Shown here piece by piece: positions 23,348-32,532 of a stretch of DNA of 60,134 bases. Under the pieces are notes generated by a model. It worked only from the letters and a program-made list of their open reading frames with translations, was not told where the DNA came from and searched no databases. Numbering within the stretch: the first letter of the stretch is position 1; the number at the start of each line of letters is the position of its first letter. A program made the translations under genes and the position numbers. The stretch comes from a virus: the IMG/VR virus record IMGVR_UViG_3300028025_004184, positions 1 through 60,134 of that record, one strand, 5' to 3'.

Positions 23348-23832
23348 TGTACAGGCTCATTGTTAAAAAAGATAATGATGAGCAAGTGCATGAGTTTGAA
23401 AGTGCTGAGTTAGCACAGTTATACAGAGATTATCATTTAGCTTTTGGACAATGGAATGGTATAGTAAAATGGGTTGAAGAGGCTCATCTTACGGAAGAAC
23501 AAAAGATATTTATAATAGATGAAAAAACAGAACTTATAAATGGAAATATTGTAAGATTCTATAAGTTATCTGAGGGATTAGAACTAAAAATAGAAGAAGC
23601 TGACATAGGGTCTCTAAAGCAAGTTTGGAACATATTTAGAGATAAAAGAAATAAGCTACTTTTATTTACGGACTGGACGCAGTTAGCTGATTGTCCACTG
23701 AGTATGGAAGACAGAAAAGACTATAGAAACTATAGGTCTTATTTAAGAGTGCTTCCATCCCTGCATAATGACGATTCTGTTCTTTATGCAAAAGTTTATG
23801 GATTTGATGACTGGAAAAGAGGGAAGAGATAG
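23347..23832 (+). CDS. Probable fibre assembly chaperone, 161 residues
   Basis: The C-terminus (LLLFTDWTQLADCPLSMEDR, then YRSYLRVLPSL) fits the phage tail assembly chaperone pattern LLxxTDWxxxxDxPL...YRxxLRxLP. The body has a lysine/glutamate-rich part unlike the short family members. Pairs with the gene before it. Confidence 0.65.
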   Translation: MYRLIVKKDNDEQVHEFESAELAQLYRDYHLAFGQWNGIVKWVEEAHLTEEQKIFIIDEKTELINGNIVRFYKLSEGLELKIEEADIGSLKQVWNIFRDKRNKLLLFTDWTQLADCPLSMEDRKDYRNYRSYLRVLPSLHNDDSVLYAKVYGFDDWKRGKR

Positions 23833-24104
23833 TGGATAAGATTAAGCAACTTCAAGATAAACTAACTGAATGGTGCGTTAAAAAAGGAATCCCTGTCCCA
23901 ATTCTTAGAGATGCTGTTAGTCAAAAACCGTCTGCATCTTTCACATTACTGGTAGTATCTTCTGGTATTGTTATATTTGGCTTACTAAATAAAATGGCCA
24001 AACTGGTAGACGGTGTGGATATTGACAATGCGTTACAATTTTTTTATGCATGCGCAGGATTATATTTTGGTAGAAAATTAACTTCAGATAAAAAAGAGGA
24101 ATAG
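23832..24104 (+). CDS. Small membrane protein, 90 residues
   Basis: GTG start inside the previous stop. Two hydrophobic segments (ASFTLLVVSSGIVIFGLL, about 35-52, and LQFFYACAGLYFG, about 69-81) with a basic end. The pattern ending AGLYFGRK is known from small phage membrane proteins near tail genes; holin-like role possible, unproven. Confidence 0.65.
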   Translation: MDKIKQLQDKLTEWCVKKGIPVPILRDAVSQKPSASFTLLVVSSGIVIFGLLNKMAKLVDGVDIDNALQFFYACAGLYFGRKLTSDKKEE

Positions 24105-24105
24105 T

Positions 24106-24462
24106 ATGGGAGCTGTTTTAGATATTATACGACAGAAAGAAATTTTAGAGCAGTCAGAGCCAATTAATATGGACTGGACTTCTCCTTCTTTTTCTCTTGA
24201 TGACAGGGAAGATGAGTTTTCTATAAATGTTTTTTATGAAAATGGTGTAGCATTTAGTGGCCAACTAGTGCTGCAAGTATCTGCAGATAACATTAACTTT
24301 GCGGATATTAGTGAATCTATCCAAAGCGTTACAGACTCTTCAGGTTTCCACATGTGGGATATTGCGGGATCTGGAGCGTTATACGCTAGAGTGAAAGTGG
24401 TAGTTAGTGGCGGATCAGTTGATATTACTAGAATTTTCTACGCTGGAAAACAAAGGCATTAA
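24106..24462 (+). CDS. Small beta-rich structural protein, 118 residues
   Basis: Short helical start, then a beta sandwich (FSINVFYENGVAFSGQLVLQ, VSADNINFADISESIQSV, LYARVKVVVSGGSVDITRIF). This type occurs in many phages next to fibre genes. Two bases from the next gene. Unknown precise role. Confidence 0.7.
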   Translation: MGAVLDIIRQKEILEQSEPINMDWTSPSFSLDDREDEFSINVFYENGVAFSGQLVLQVSADNINFADISESIQSVTDSSGFHMWDIAGSGALYARVKVVVSGGSVDITRIFYAGKQRH

Positions 24463-24464
24463 TC

Positions 24465-27400
24465 ATGGCAAATACAGTTATACGATTAGGTTATATAAGC
24501 ATATCAACAGGATCTGGAGCTGGATTTGAGGAGTATGCATCATTAAGTGCGTTTCCATTAATTGGACAGAGTGAGGTTATTTACGTAGCTTTAGATACTA
24601 ATAAGACTTACAGATGGTCTGGAACTGTATATGTGGAGATCTCTCCTTCGGAAGTAATTTCTGTTAATGGTGAAGTCGGAGCTGTAGAGCTAGATAAAAC
24701 TGATATTGGTCTTGGCAATGTAGATAATACTTCTGACGCAGATAAGCCAATTAGTACAGCAACTCAAGCCGAGTTAGACTTAATCACTGATGTAAATTGG
24801 ACTGGCGATTATGATAATGGAGTAACCTACACTGTTGGTGATGGCGTAATGTTCAATGGTGCTTCGTTCAGAATGATCGTATCAATTGGAGCAGCAGGTT
24901 ATAATCCAGCAGCTTACCCAGCAAATTGGCTTCAAGTTACAGATTACCTTTCAGCTAACGATATCGGTTTAGAAAATGTAGATAATACATCAGATGCGGA
25001 CAAGCCTATAAGCGACGCTACGCAAACTGCTCTAGATGGTAAAGTTGATGTAGTTGGCGATACCATGACTGGAGATTTAATTATAGATAATGGATTTGGA
25101 GGAACTCATACTGTATCTGCTGAAGGTAGTTACATAGCAACTGCAGATGTTACATCTGAATATACTAGACTTGGATACTTTACAAATCTTGCTCCAGTTG
25201 GATCTACTTTTCAAAAATATAGCGATGGTGGTATAGGATATTTGAATTTAGGGGAGTCTGATTACTCTACGGGTCTTCAAAAAACTATTGATATACAGTT
25301 AACTGGTATCGAGATGACGCAGACTCCAGATGGGTCTCCTGCAACTCCAATTATGCCAATAAATCCGGGTCATGTAACAGTTAAGAAATACGTAGATGAA
25401 CAAGACGCTTTAAAAGAAGATCTTGCAAATAAATCTACAGATGGAACTTTAGCTTCTGATTCTGATACTCTTTATCCTTCCCAGAAAGCTGTGAAGACAT
25501 ACGCAGACTCAGTAGCATCTCAGATTCAATCAAGCCTTGATGCATCTACTTATTATCATGAGCTTCATGTTAATTATGACTATACTGGAGCAACCTCTGA
25601 TGGATCTCCTTATAAACCATTTAAAACAACTCAAGCTGCTGTAAATGCAGCGCAGTTACAAAATATTGGCGGTAATACTGCAATTCTAATTCATTTAAAA
25701 AATGATCTTACTATGGTAGAGAATATCGTAGTTAATAATGCAGTGTCAAATTTATACATTATGCCAGCTGTTAGAAATAACACTTCATCTGGTCCTTTTA
25801 AAATTATCGGTAGCTTAACAATTAGCGGATCTCAAACTAATAGAGTTAGAGTTCAGGATATTGAATTTGCTCCAACTTCTGGGTATGCGTTAACGATTAA
25901 CGATACAAATGGAAGGCACTTATTTGAGAATTGTGCATTTGTAAATGGATCTCTTCCGGGACAAGCGGGAACTGGTGTAACTTTAATTAGTACTTATAAG
26001 AACTTTATTGAATTTGTAGACTGTACTATAGAAGGTGTTTTTAACATTGATGGAACTCCTTCGGCAGGAACAACTGTAACAATGTATAGGTGTAAACTTA
26101 CTTATGCGAATGTTATTGTAAATAGCGCAAACGTATCGGTTGGAATGTATGATACTTATGGATTGTATGGACTTACTCACACAGCTGGTGCACTAGCTAT
26201 TACTGGATTGTGGGGAGCTATTGGCTTTTTTAACTCTACAGCAAATGTATCTGCCACTAACTTTATAAGTTTATCCAATGTATCTCTTCAAAAATATGAT
26301 CTAAGTTTTGTTCCTTTAAATAAAACAGGAACTTGCTTTTATCAATTAATGAACGTACATCGTGGAGAAACAGCCGATGTATTAAATGGAACTAGAACAG
26401 TTTATGGCCCAACAGCTACAGACGCTGGTTATAAAATGGGCGTATCGGGTAATTGGTCTCCAGCTGTATCCAATGTGGCTGGTGCGTTAGATCAACTTGC
26501 TGCTAATAAAATATCATCATCTGAGAAAGGTGCTGCTAATGGCGTAGCTCCATTAAATGGCTCTTCTAAAATTGACGCTACTTACTTGCCAAGTTACGTA
26601 GATGACGTTGTAGAAGTTGCTAACTATGCTGCACTTCCCGGAACAGGTGAAACTGGAAAAATTTACATTACATTAGATACAAATCTATGCTATAGATGGT
26701 CTGGATCAGTGTATGTAGAAGTATCTCCTGCACCAGTTACATCAGTTAATGGAAAAACAAACGCTGTAACTCTAAATGCTGTTGATATACCATTTTCTCC
26801 AACTTTAACAATATTCTCTGATGATGTTCAAGCTGCGATTGAAGAAGTGCAGACTAATGCTATGGCTAGTACTGCGGCTATTTTTGAAGACACAAAAGAG
26901 CCTACAGGATTTGTTAATAGAGCTGAGTCTACTACATCATTCTCAGATTTAGATAGAAAGTTTACAATTACTCCAGTCTCCCCTTCTTTTAGCTTTTATA
27001 TTAAAGGTGAGAAATTTACTAAAACTGTGGCGCAAGAACTAACTATTCCTAATCTTGCTGGAAATCATTATATTTATTTTAACGCTGCTGGAGAACTAGA
27101 ATCTACTCAAGTTTTTAGTAGTGATATAATTGAAAGTTACGCTTTTGTGTCAATTATTTACTGGAATACAGATACAAATACGCACGTATATTATGCTGAA
27201 GAAAGACATGGCATAACTATGGATGGTGCGACACATTCATACCTACATACTACTTTTGGATCTAGATATCTATCAGGACTTGCTTTACAAAACTTCACAG
27301 CTGATGGTAACGGAAGTTTAGACGCTCATGCTCAGTTTACTGCAGATGAAGGATCTATAAGAGATGAAGATATTCTACTTTCTAGTGTTGCTCAAACTGA

Positions 27401-28307
27401 AATTCCTATATTATTCAGACAAGGGCAGCTTTGGAGAAAGAAAACTGCTGATGCATTTCCAGTTATCTATAGCGGGACTGCTGGATATACAGGTGCAAGT
27501 GGAAGACTTCCATATAATCAGTATATCGCAGGTGCTTGGCAGTTAACAGAAGTAGCTACAGCTAATTATGTCTTAGTTCATTTTTTTGCAACTAATGATA
27601 AAGAAAATCCAATAGTTGGTATTCAGGGTATTGCTGAATATAATAATGCTCCTCAAGCAAAAGCAGCTGCCAGTTCAGAAATTACAAGCTTAACTGGCTT
27701 ACCTTTTGCTGAATTTGTTGCAATTGGTACTGTTCTATTCCAAACTAACTCATATACAAATACTCCAGATGCTCGTGTTATAAGTGTAAATGGTGGGAGT
27801 TATATTGATTTTAGAGGAACGCAGCTTTATACGCCAGCTGGTACTGCCACTACACACAGCTTATTATCTGGGTTAACTAACGATGATCATATCCAATATC
27901 ATACAGATGCTAGAGGAGATATTAGATACTATACTAAATCTCAGGTAGATAGTCTTATATCTGGGGTATCTTCTCCGGGAGATATTGATGAGACATCTTT
28001 CAGCATATCCAACTCTCAAGCATTGCCTGATGGCATCCATAATTTAACCTTCTCAAACGCTGTAGTAAGATCTTTTGAAGTGTTAGCTTCTGTAGAAATT
28101 AATGCAACTGCGCCATTATTTGAAGTGTTTAAAATTCAAGGTGTGCAAAAAGGCTCAGAATGGGATATATCTGTTAGTAGCTCTGGAGATGTGTCCGGTG
28201 TACAATTTAGCATAAACTCATCTGGTCAGATGCAATATACTTCGGAAAACTACACTGGTTTTGTATCTGGTACGATTAAATTCAGGGCCTTAACTACTTC
28301 TGTGTAA
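24465..28307 (+). CDS. Very large tail fibre/tailspike-type protein
   Basis: 1280 residues, mosaic. N-terminal module (ASLSAFPLIGQSEVIYVALD, TYRWSGTVYVEISP) that is repeated near residues 710-775. Two GLxNVDNTSDADKPIS repeats. A right-handed beta-helix candidate in the middle (YTGATSDGSPYKPFKTTQAA to about 690). A THSLLSGLTNDDHIQYHTD motif typical of phage fibres near 1130. A C-terminal domain ending SSGQMQYTSEN...SGTIKFRALTTSV shared with 17687 and 18168. Likely host receptor binding, perhaps with polysaccharide contact. Confidence 0.8.
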   Translation: MANTVIRLGYISISTGSGAGFEEYASLSAFPLIGQSEVIYVALDTNKTYRWSGTVYVEISPSEVISVNGEVGAVELDKTDIGLGNVDNTSDADKPISTATQAELDLITDVNWTGDYDNGVTYTVGDGVMFNGASFRMIVSIGAAGYNPAAYPANWLQVTDYLSANDIGLENVDNTSDADKPISDATQTALDGKVDVVGDTMTGDLIIDNGFGGTHTVSAEGSYIATADVTSEYTRLGYFTNLAPVGSTFQKYSDGGIGYLNLGESDYSTGLQKTIDIQLTGIEMTQTPDGSPATPIMPINPGHVTVKKYVDEQDALKEDLANKSTDGTLASDSDTLYPSQKAVKTYADSVASQIQSSLDASTYYHELHVNYDYTGATSDGSPYKPFKTTQAAVNAAQLQNIGGNTAILIHLKNDLTMVENIVVNNAVSNLYIMPAVRNNTSSGPFKIIGSLTISGSQTNRVRVQDIEFAPTSGYALTINDTNGRHLFENCAFVNGSLPGQAGTGVTLISTYKNFIEFVDCTIEGVFNIDGTPSAGTTVTMYRCKLTYANVIVNSANVSVGMYDTYGLYGLTHTAGALAITGLWGAIGFFNSTANVSATNFISLSNVSLQKYDLSFVPLNKTGTCFYQLMNVHRGETADVLNGTRTVYGPTATDAGYKMGVSGNWSPAVSNVAGALDQLAANKISSSEKGAANGVAPLNGSSKIDATYLPSYVDDVVEVANYAALPGTGETGKIYITLDTNLCYRWSGSVYVEVSPAPVTSVNGKTNAVTLNAVDIPFSPTLTIFSDDVQAAIEEVQTNAMASTAAIFEDTKEPTGFVNRAESTTSFSDLDRKFTITPVSPSFSFYIKGEKFTKTVAQELTIPNLAGNHYIYFNAAGELESTQVFSSDIIESYAFVSIIYWNTDTNTHVYYAEERHGITMDGATHSYLHTTFGSRYLSGLALQNFTADGNGSLDAHAQFTADEGSIRDEDILLSSVAQTEIPILFRQGQLWRKKTADAFPVIYSGTAGYTGASGRLPYNQYIAGAWQLTEVATANYVLVHFFATNDKENPIVGIQGIAEYNNAPQAKAAASSEITSLTGLPFAEFVAIGTVLFQTNSYTNTPDARVISVNGGSYIDFRGTQLYTPAGTATTHSLLSGLTNDDHIQYHTDARGDIRYYTKSQVDSLISGVSSPGDIDETSFSISNSQALPDGIHNLTFSNAVVRSFEVLASVEINATAPLFEVFKIQGVQKGSEWDISVSSSGDVSGVQFSINSSGQMQYTSENYTGFVSGTIKFRALTTSV

Positions 28308-28331
28308 ACTACTTTAAGTGATTTTAAGTAG
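28304..28331 (+). terminator. Hairpin after the large fibre gene
   Basis: AACTACTT pairs with AAGTAGTT, a stem of 8 or more bases overlapping the stop codon. Only a weak T-rich tail, so termination is likely partial. Confidence 0.45.
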
Positions 28332-28346
28332 TTATAAATACTAGGA

Positions 28347-28370
28347 TTAACACCCTTATATTACAGAGGT
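28347..28370 (+). promoter_or_regulatory. Late promoter element
   Basis: TTAACACCCTTATATTACAG, core at 28351-28358. AGAGG right after it can serve as ribosome site for the gene at 28376. Confidence 0.85.
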
Positions 28371-28375
28371 TTTTA

Positions 28376-29212
28376 ATGTCAGATAACAAAAATTCTCAAT
28401 ATGATCCGGGGCTGATTGTTAAGGAAGTCCATGACTTTTATGGAAAATCTCTTAGAGTATCAGATTCTAGATCAGTTGTTGATAAATTTTATACACATTT
28501 TAGAGTTTCTTACACTGATGCTAATCTACCATCAGAGGTATCATATTTTAGAGGAACTCAAGCTCACAAGACAACTATAGGTTGTATCTCAGACGATAAC
28601 GCCTCTCTACAAAACTCATACATAAAGTTATACTCTGCGCCAGATAATAAGCCATTCTACTTATGGTTTAATGTTGACGAGCTTGGAACTGATCCAAATA
28701 TTGCAGACTCTACTGGTATTGAAATACCCATACAAAGCAACGATGACGCATCAGTTATTGCAGTAGCTATGTCTTTAGTTATAAATACTCTGCATAGGTC
28801 TGATTTTATAGCATCTAGAACTCACTCTGTAATAGAGATCGCTTCTGTAGGACTTGGTACTGTTACTAGCTCTTCAGATTTTGGAACAGACTTTGTAATA
28901 TCTAACTCTGTTGGAAAACAAGAGTTAATAAGTCATATCCAGATTTCTTACGAGAATCAACATCCTATTTACAAAGGTCAAGTATTAAAGAATTACATAT
29001 TCAATGTTTTTTCTGGGCAATTTGAATTAAAAGAAGATCTTACGAATGTTGTTCCAGAAGTTGTATGGGATGAGATCTCTACAACATTCCCAATGGAAAA
29101 TCAAGAGCTATATTCTTATAAAAATAATTCCGTTTTAGTTCAACATATGTTAGTGACTTATGCCGACTCTACAAAAAAGGCTATAGTCGCTATTCAAAAA
29201 ACAAGGTACTAG
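28376..29212 (+). CDS. Structural protein, 278 residues, unknown
   Basis: Beta-rich, with two related segments (FRVSYTDANLPSEVSYF and LVTYADSTKKAIVAI) suggesting duplicated strands. Lies between fibre genes under its own promoter, so probably an appendage component. Family not recognised. Confidence 0.65.
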   Translation: MSDNKNSQYDPGLIVKEVHDFYGKSLRVSDSRSVVDKFYTHFRVSYTDANLPSEVSYFRGTQAHKTTIGCISDDNASLQNSYIKLYSAPDNKPFYLWFNVDELGTDPNIADSTGIEIPIQSNDDASVIAVAMSLVINTLHRSDFIASRTHSVIEIASVGLGTVTSSSDFGTDFVISNSVGKQELISHIQISYENQHPIYKGQVLKNYIFNVFSGQFELKEDLTNVVPEVVWDEISTTFPMENQELYSYKNNSVLVQHMLVTYADSTKKAIVAIQKTRY

Positions 29213-29398
29213 ATGGGCTGGAAATTTGATCCTTTCGCAATGGATATTGTCTGGGTTACATCAGTTACTATTGTTGAAAATGTTGGAGATATAGATATGG
29301 GAACTATGGATAGCGATATTGCTATTGACTTAGGTTCCAGAGAGGACAGCCCTTCGGGGATTGACCAAGGTTTGAGAGTTTACGATGGCGATATTTAA
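29213..29398 (+). CDS. Small structural protein, 61 residues
   Basis: Immediately after the previous stop, overlapping the next start by 14 bases. Starts MGWKFDPFAMDIVWV and ends in an acidic stretch (DIDMGTMDSDIAIDLG). Short linker-type proteins of this shape accompany fibre genes. Unknown. Confidence 0.65.
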   Translation: MGWKFDPFAMDIVWVTSVTIVENVGDIDMGTMDSDIAIDLGSREDSPSGIDQGLRVYDGDI

Positions 29399-29762
29399 AG
29401 CACCTAAATTAACTACTGCTCAAAGAAATACCCTAGTATTAGAGGTAAGTGAATTGGTCTATGATTTAGATCAAAAAGCCTTTTATGGAGGAGATGGTAG
29501 TGCTCAAGGTGGATTTCTAGTAGGTGCTACGTCAGGGTTTATTGTTGAAAAAGTTGAATTAACTCAACAGAATGTAGATGACAAATTTGTGACGCTTGCG
29601 CAGACACCCTTAATTCCTAGTGCAGTCATAGTTGTTCCAGAGGGAGGAATAGCTCAGGTAAATGGAATTGATTTCCAGATAGAAGGGAATAAGCTACTTT
29701 GGAGTGGACTAGGGCTGGATAATTTTTTAGACGAAAACGATGTGCTGCTAGTGCAGTACTAA
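29385..29762 (+). CDS. Fibre-tip-type protein, 125 residues
   Basis: N-terminal APKLTTAQRNTLVLEVSELV and YDLDQKAFYGGDG form the common phage appendage module (LTTAQR...ELVYDxxxxxLxxGDG). C-terminal about 70 residues (KVELTQQNVDDKFVTL to NDVLLVQY) are a beta domain related to the C-terminus of the 889-residue protein that follows. Confidence 0.75.
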   Translation: MAIFKAPKLTTAQRNTLVLEVSELVYDLDQKAFYGGDGSAQGGFLVGATSGFIVEKVELTQQNVDDKFVTLAQTPLIPSAVIVVPEGGIAQVNGIDFQIEGNKLLWSGLGLDNFLDENDVLLVQY

Positions 29763-29781
29763 ACTCAAAAGGGAGAGTAAC

Positions 29782-32451
29782 ATGGCTCAACAAATTAAAA
29801 AGAAGTTTATCGGCCAAGATCAGGTTGATGGATCTAAGGTAAAACTTCTTAAAGACCAGTCTTTACGTGGTCAAAAACAAGATGGTTCTGATGTAGAACT
29901 ATTAAAACTAGATGGTAGCGACAAGCTAGTATCTGATGGGCAAGAAATTGCTTTTAAATCACAAGTAGATGCTGAACAAGCTCGTGCTGAAGGTGAAGAA
30001 TCTCGTATTGAGGGATTACTTTCTCAAGAAGTTTCTGACCGTCAATCTGAAGTTTCTCGTGTAGAAGGTCTTCTTTCTGATGAAGAAGCTGCTCGCATCG
30101 CTGGTGACTTAGATCTTCAAGGTCAAATGGATTCTGAAGAATCAGCTCGTATTTCAGCAGATCAAACTCTTCAATCTAATTTAGATTCTGAAGTTTCTCG
30201 TGCTGAAGGAGAAGAGTCCCGCATTGAAGGTAAAGTAGATCAAGAAATCTCTGATCGTCAATCTGCAATATCAACTGAAGAAGCTGCTCGTATTGCTGGT
30301 GATGCAAGTACTTTAGCATCTGCTAATGAGTACACAGATGGAGAAATTGAGACACTTAGTCAGTCAGTTAATTCACAACTTGAGCAAGAAATTGCTGATA
30401 GAGAAGCTGCTGATCAAAACTTACAATCTCAAGTTAATACTGAAAAAGGTCGTATTGATGCAATTTTATCAGCATCTCAAGCTGATAAAGATAGCTTTGC
30501 TGAAATCGTTGATTTAATCAATTCAGTAGATACTGAGAATGATTCAGCTTTCGCTTCTTACGTTCTTTCTAATAATGCTGCTCTAGCCCAAGAAGTTTCT
30601 GATAGACAGTCTGGAGATCAAACTCTTCAGTCTAACATTGACTCAGAAGAATCTCGTGCTATGGGTGTTGAATCTGACCTCCAATCTCAAATTGATTCTG
30701 AGGAATCAAGAGCTATGGGAGTTGAGTCTAGCTTACAAAGTCAAATTGACGCTGAAGAGTCTAGAGCTATGGGCGTTGAATCTGATCTTCAAAGCCAGAT
30801 TGATACAGAAGAGTCTCGTGCTATGTCTGCAGAATCTGCACTTAGCGGAAGAGTTTCCACTCTTGAAGCAGATGCTGTAACTAAGACTTATGTTGATACA
30901 CACGATGGTCTTTTACAAACAGCTATTACTGCTGAAGAAACAGCGAGAATTGCTGGAGATGCTGCTCTAATGTCTACTATCGAAAATCTCGATGGTTATG
31001 CACTAGACGTTCGTGATGATTTAGACGCTGAAATTGCTGCAAGAATTGCTGGTGACTTAGATCTTCAAGGTCAAATTGACAGTGAAGAAGCTGCTCGTAT
31101 CGCTGCTGTTTCTGCTGAGCAAACTGCTCGTGAAGCTGCGGATTCTACAGAGCAAGCTGCTCGTATTGCTGGTGATGATGCTTTACAAGCTTCTTTAACT
31201 CAAGAAATTTCTGATCGTCAATCTGCAGTATCTGCTGAAGCTTCTGCTAGAGAATCTGCTGATACTACGCTTCAATCTAATATTGACGCTGAAGAATCTC
31301 GTGCTATGGGCGAAGAGTCTCGCATTGAGTCTAAATTTGATGGAATGATGTCTGATGAGCAAACTGCTAGAGAAGCTGCTGACACTGTACTTCAAGGCAA
31401 TATTGATGTTGAAAAAGGTCGTATTGATGCTATTCTTTCTGCTTCTGAAGCAGACAAAGATAGTTTTGCTGAAATCGTTCAGTTGATTAACTCTGTTGAT
31501 ACTGAAAATGATCAAGCTTTTGCTGGATATGTTCTTTCTAATAATCAAGCTCTTGCTGATGAAGTATCTGCTAGAGAAGCTGCTGACACTGTACTTCAAG
31601 GTCAGATTGATGCAGAAGTAGCAAGAGCTACTGAAGCTGAGGGATTTTTACAGGATGATATAATAACAGAAACACAAGCTAGACAAGCTGCTATTTCTAA
31701 TGTTATGCAGCAGACAGACGAGAATTTTATTATGAAAAATTCTCAGAACAGAGCCAGTGGTGAAGAGGATATGTATGGTACATATGTTGGAAATGATCTA
31801 ACATTTGAAATGGGTAGATATTCTGGAGGTACTTCTGGATCAGGTACAGTACTTTTTAGTGGAAATAGCTTATCCAGTGAACTTAAGTTAATGGCAAAAA
31901 ATCAAAATGGAGATTTTGTTTCCTATTCTAGATTACAACCGAGTAACTGGATTGTTAGCGATTACATGGGATCTAATAATGTTCAGATTGCTCCGGGAGT
32001 TATACACGTACAACAAGGTAATAAGCATTTAGATTTTAGTAATTTTGACGTAGGTCAAATTGAAATTCTAAATTTTGAAGATTATTCTCCTGTGATGCCT
32101 ACTTTAGCAGGTAGTTTAGTTGTTAAAGCTTATGTTGATCAAGAAGTTTCTGATCTTTCTAGTCGTTTAGACGCTATTGAGTCTGAAACGGATGGTCCTT
32201 TCTTTGAAAAACAAAAGTTTATTATCGATGAAGCTTCTGAACTTAGCTCTATTGAGTTAAGCCACGAGTGTATCGAAAACTCACTTGTTGTTTGCGTCGG
32301 TCGTCTAATGGCTCACAAAGATGAAGATTACTCAGTATCTGTTGTTGGCGGTAAAACCGTTCTAACATGGATGGGTGATTTTGCTCAAGGTGGATCTGAA
32401 GGCATCGAGAATGGTGATGTAATTTTTGTTACATTCGCTAGAGAAGTCTAA
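29782..32451 (+). CDS. Coiled-coil tail fibre shaft protein
   Basis: 889 residues. About 600 residues of repeats (SRAMGVESDLQSQID, AREAADTVLQGQID) predict a long trimeric coiled coil. A globular module beginning GRIDAILSASxADKDSFAEI occurs twice, near residues 226 and 547. Then a beta part (670-790) and the C-terminal domain (FIIDEASELSSIELSH..., GDVIFVTF) also seen in the gene before. Strong ribosome site GGGAG. Own terminator follows. Confidence 0.85.
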   Translation: MAQQIKKKFIGQDQVDGSKVKLLKDQSLRGQKQDGSDVELLKLDGSDKLVSDGQEIAFKSQVDAEQARAEGEESRIEGLLSQEVSDRQSEVSRVEGLLSDEEAARIAGDLDLQGQMDSEESARISADQTLQSNLDSEVSRAEGEESRIEGKVDQEISDRQSAISTEEAARIAGDASTLASANEYTDGEIETLSQSVNSQLEQEIADREAADQNLQSQVNTEKGRIDAILSASQADKDSFAEIVDLINSVDTENDSAFASYVLSNNAALAQEVSDRQSGDQTLQSNIDSEESRAMGVESDLQSQIDSEESRAMGVESSLQSQIDAEESRAMGVESDLQSQIDTEESRAMSAESALSGRVSTLEADAVTKTYVDTHDGLLQTAITAEETARIAGDAALMSTIENLDGYALDVRDDLDAEIAARIAGDLDLQGQIDSEEAARIAAVSAEQTAREAADSTEQAARIAGDDALQASLTQEISDRQSAVSAEASARESADTTLQSNIDAEESRAMGEESRIESKFDGMMSDEQTAREAADTVLQGNIDVEKGRIDAILSASEADKDSFAEIVQLINSVDTENDQAFAGYVLSNNQALADEVSAREAADTVLQGQIDAEVARATEAEGFLQDDIITETQARQAAISNVMQQTDENFIMKNSQNRASGEEDMYGTYVGNDLTFEMGRYSGGTSGSGTVLFSGNSLSSELKLMAKNQNGDFVSYSRLQPSNWIVSDYMGSNNVQIAPGVIHVQQGNKHLDFSNFDVGQIEILNFEDYSPVMPTLAGSLVVKAYVDQEVSDLSSRLDAIESETDGPFFEKQKFIIDEASELSSIELSHECIENSLVVCVGRLMAHKDEDYSVSVVGGKTVLTWMGDFAQGGSEGIENGDVIFVTFAREV

Positions 32452-32462
32452 TTAATTCTACG

Positions 32463-32490
32463 GGAGGGGAGAAATCCCCTCTCTTTTTTT
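32463..32490 (+). terminator. Intrinsic terminator, GAAA loop
   Basis: GAGGGGA-GAAA-TCCCCTC followed by seven T. Its core GGGGAGAAATCCCC is repeated in the terminator at 33941. Confidence 0.95.
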
Positions 32491-32532
32491 GTGCGGTAAT
32501 TCTGCTGAAACGCACACAGCAAAGGAAAAAAT

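Noticed and set aside
29605-29612. CACCCTTA inside the gene at 29385
   Set aside because: Only the 8-base core matches, it is in a coding region, and one or two such hits are expected by chance.
31195-31599. 134-codon minus-strand frame
   Set aside because: Antisense of the repetitive coiled-coil gene; arises from its biased codons.
30000-31650. Repeat region considered as CRISPR-like or other array
   Set aside because: Repeats are in frame and encode a coiled coil; no regular spacers.
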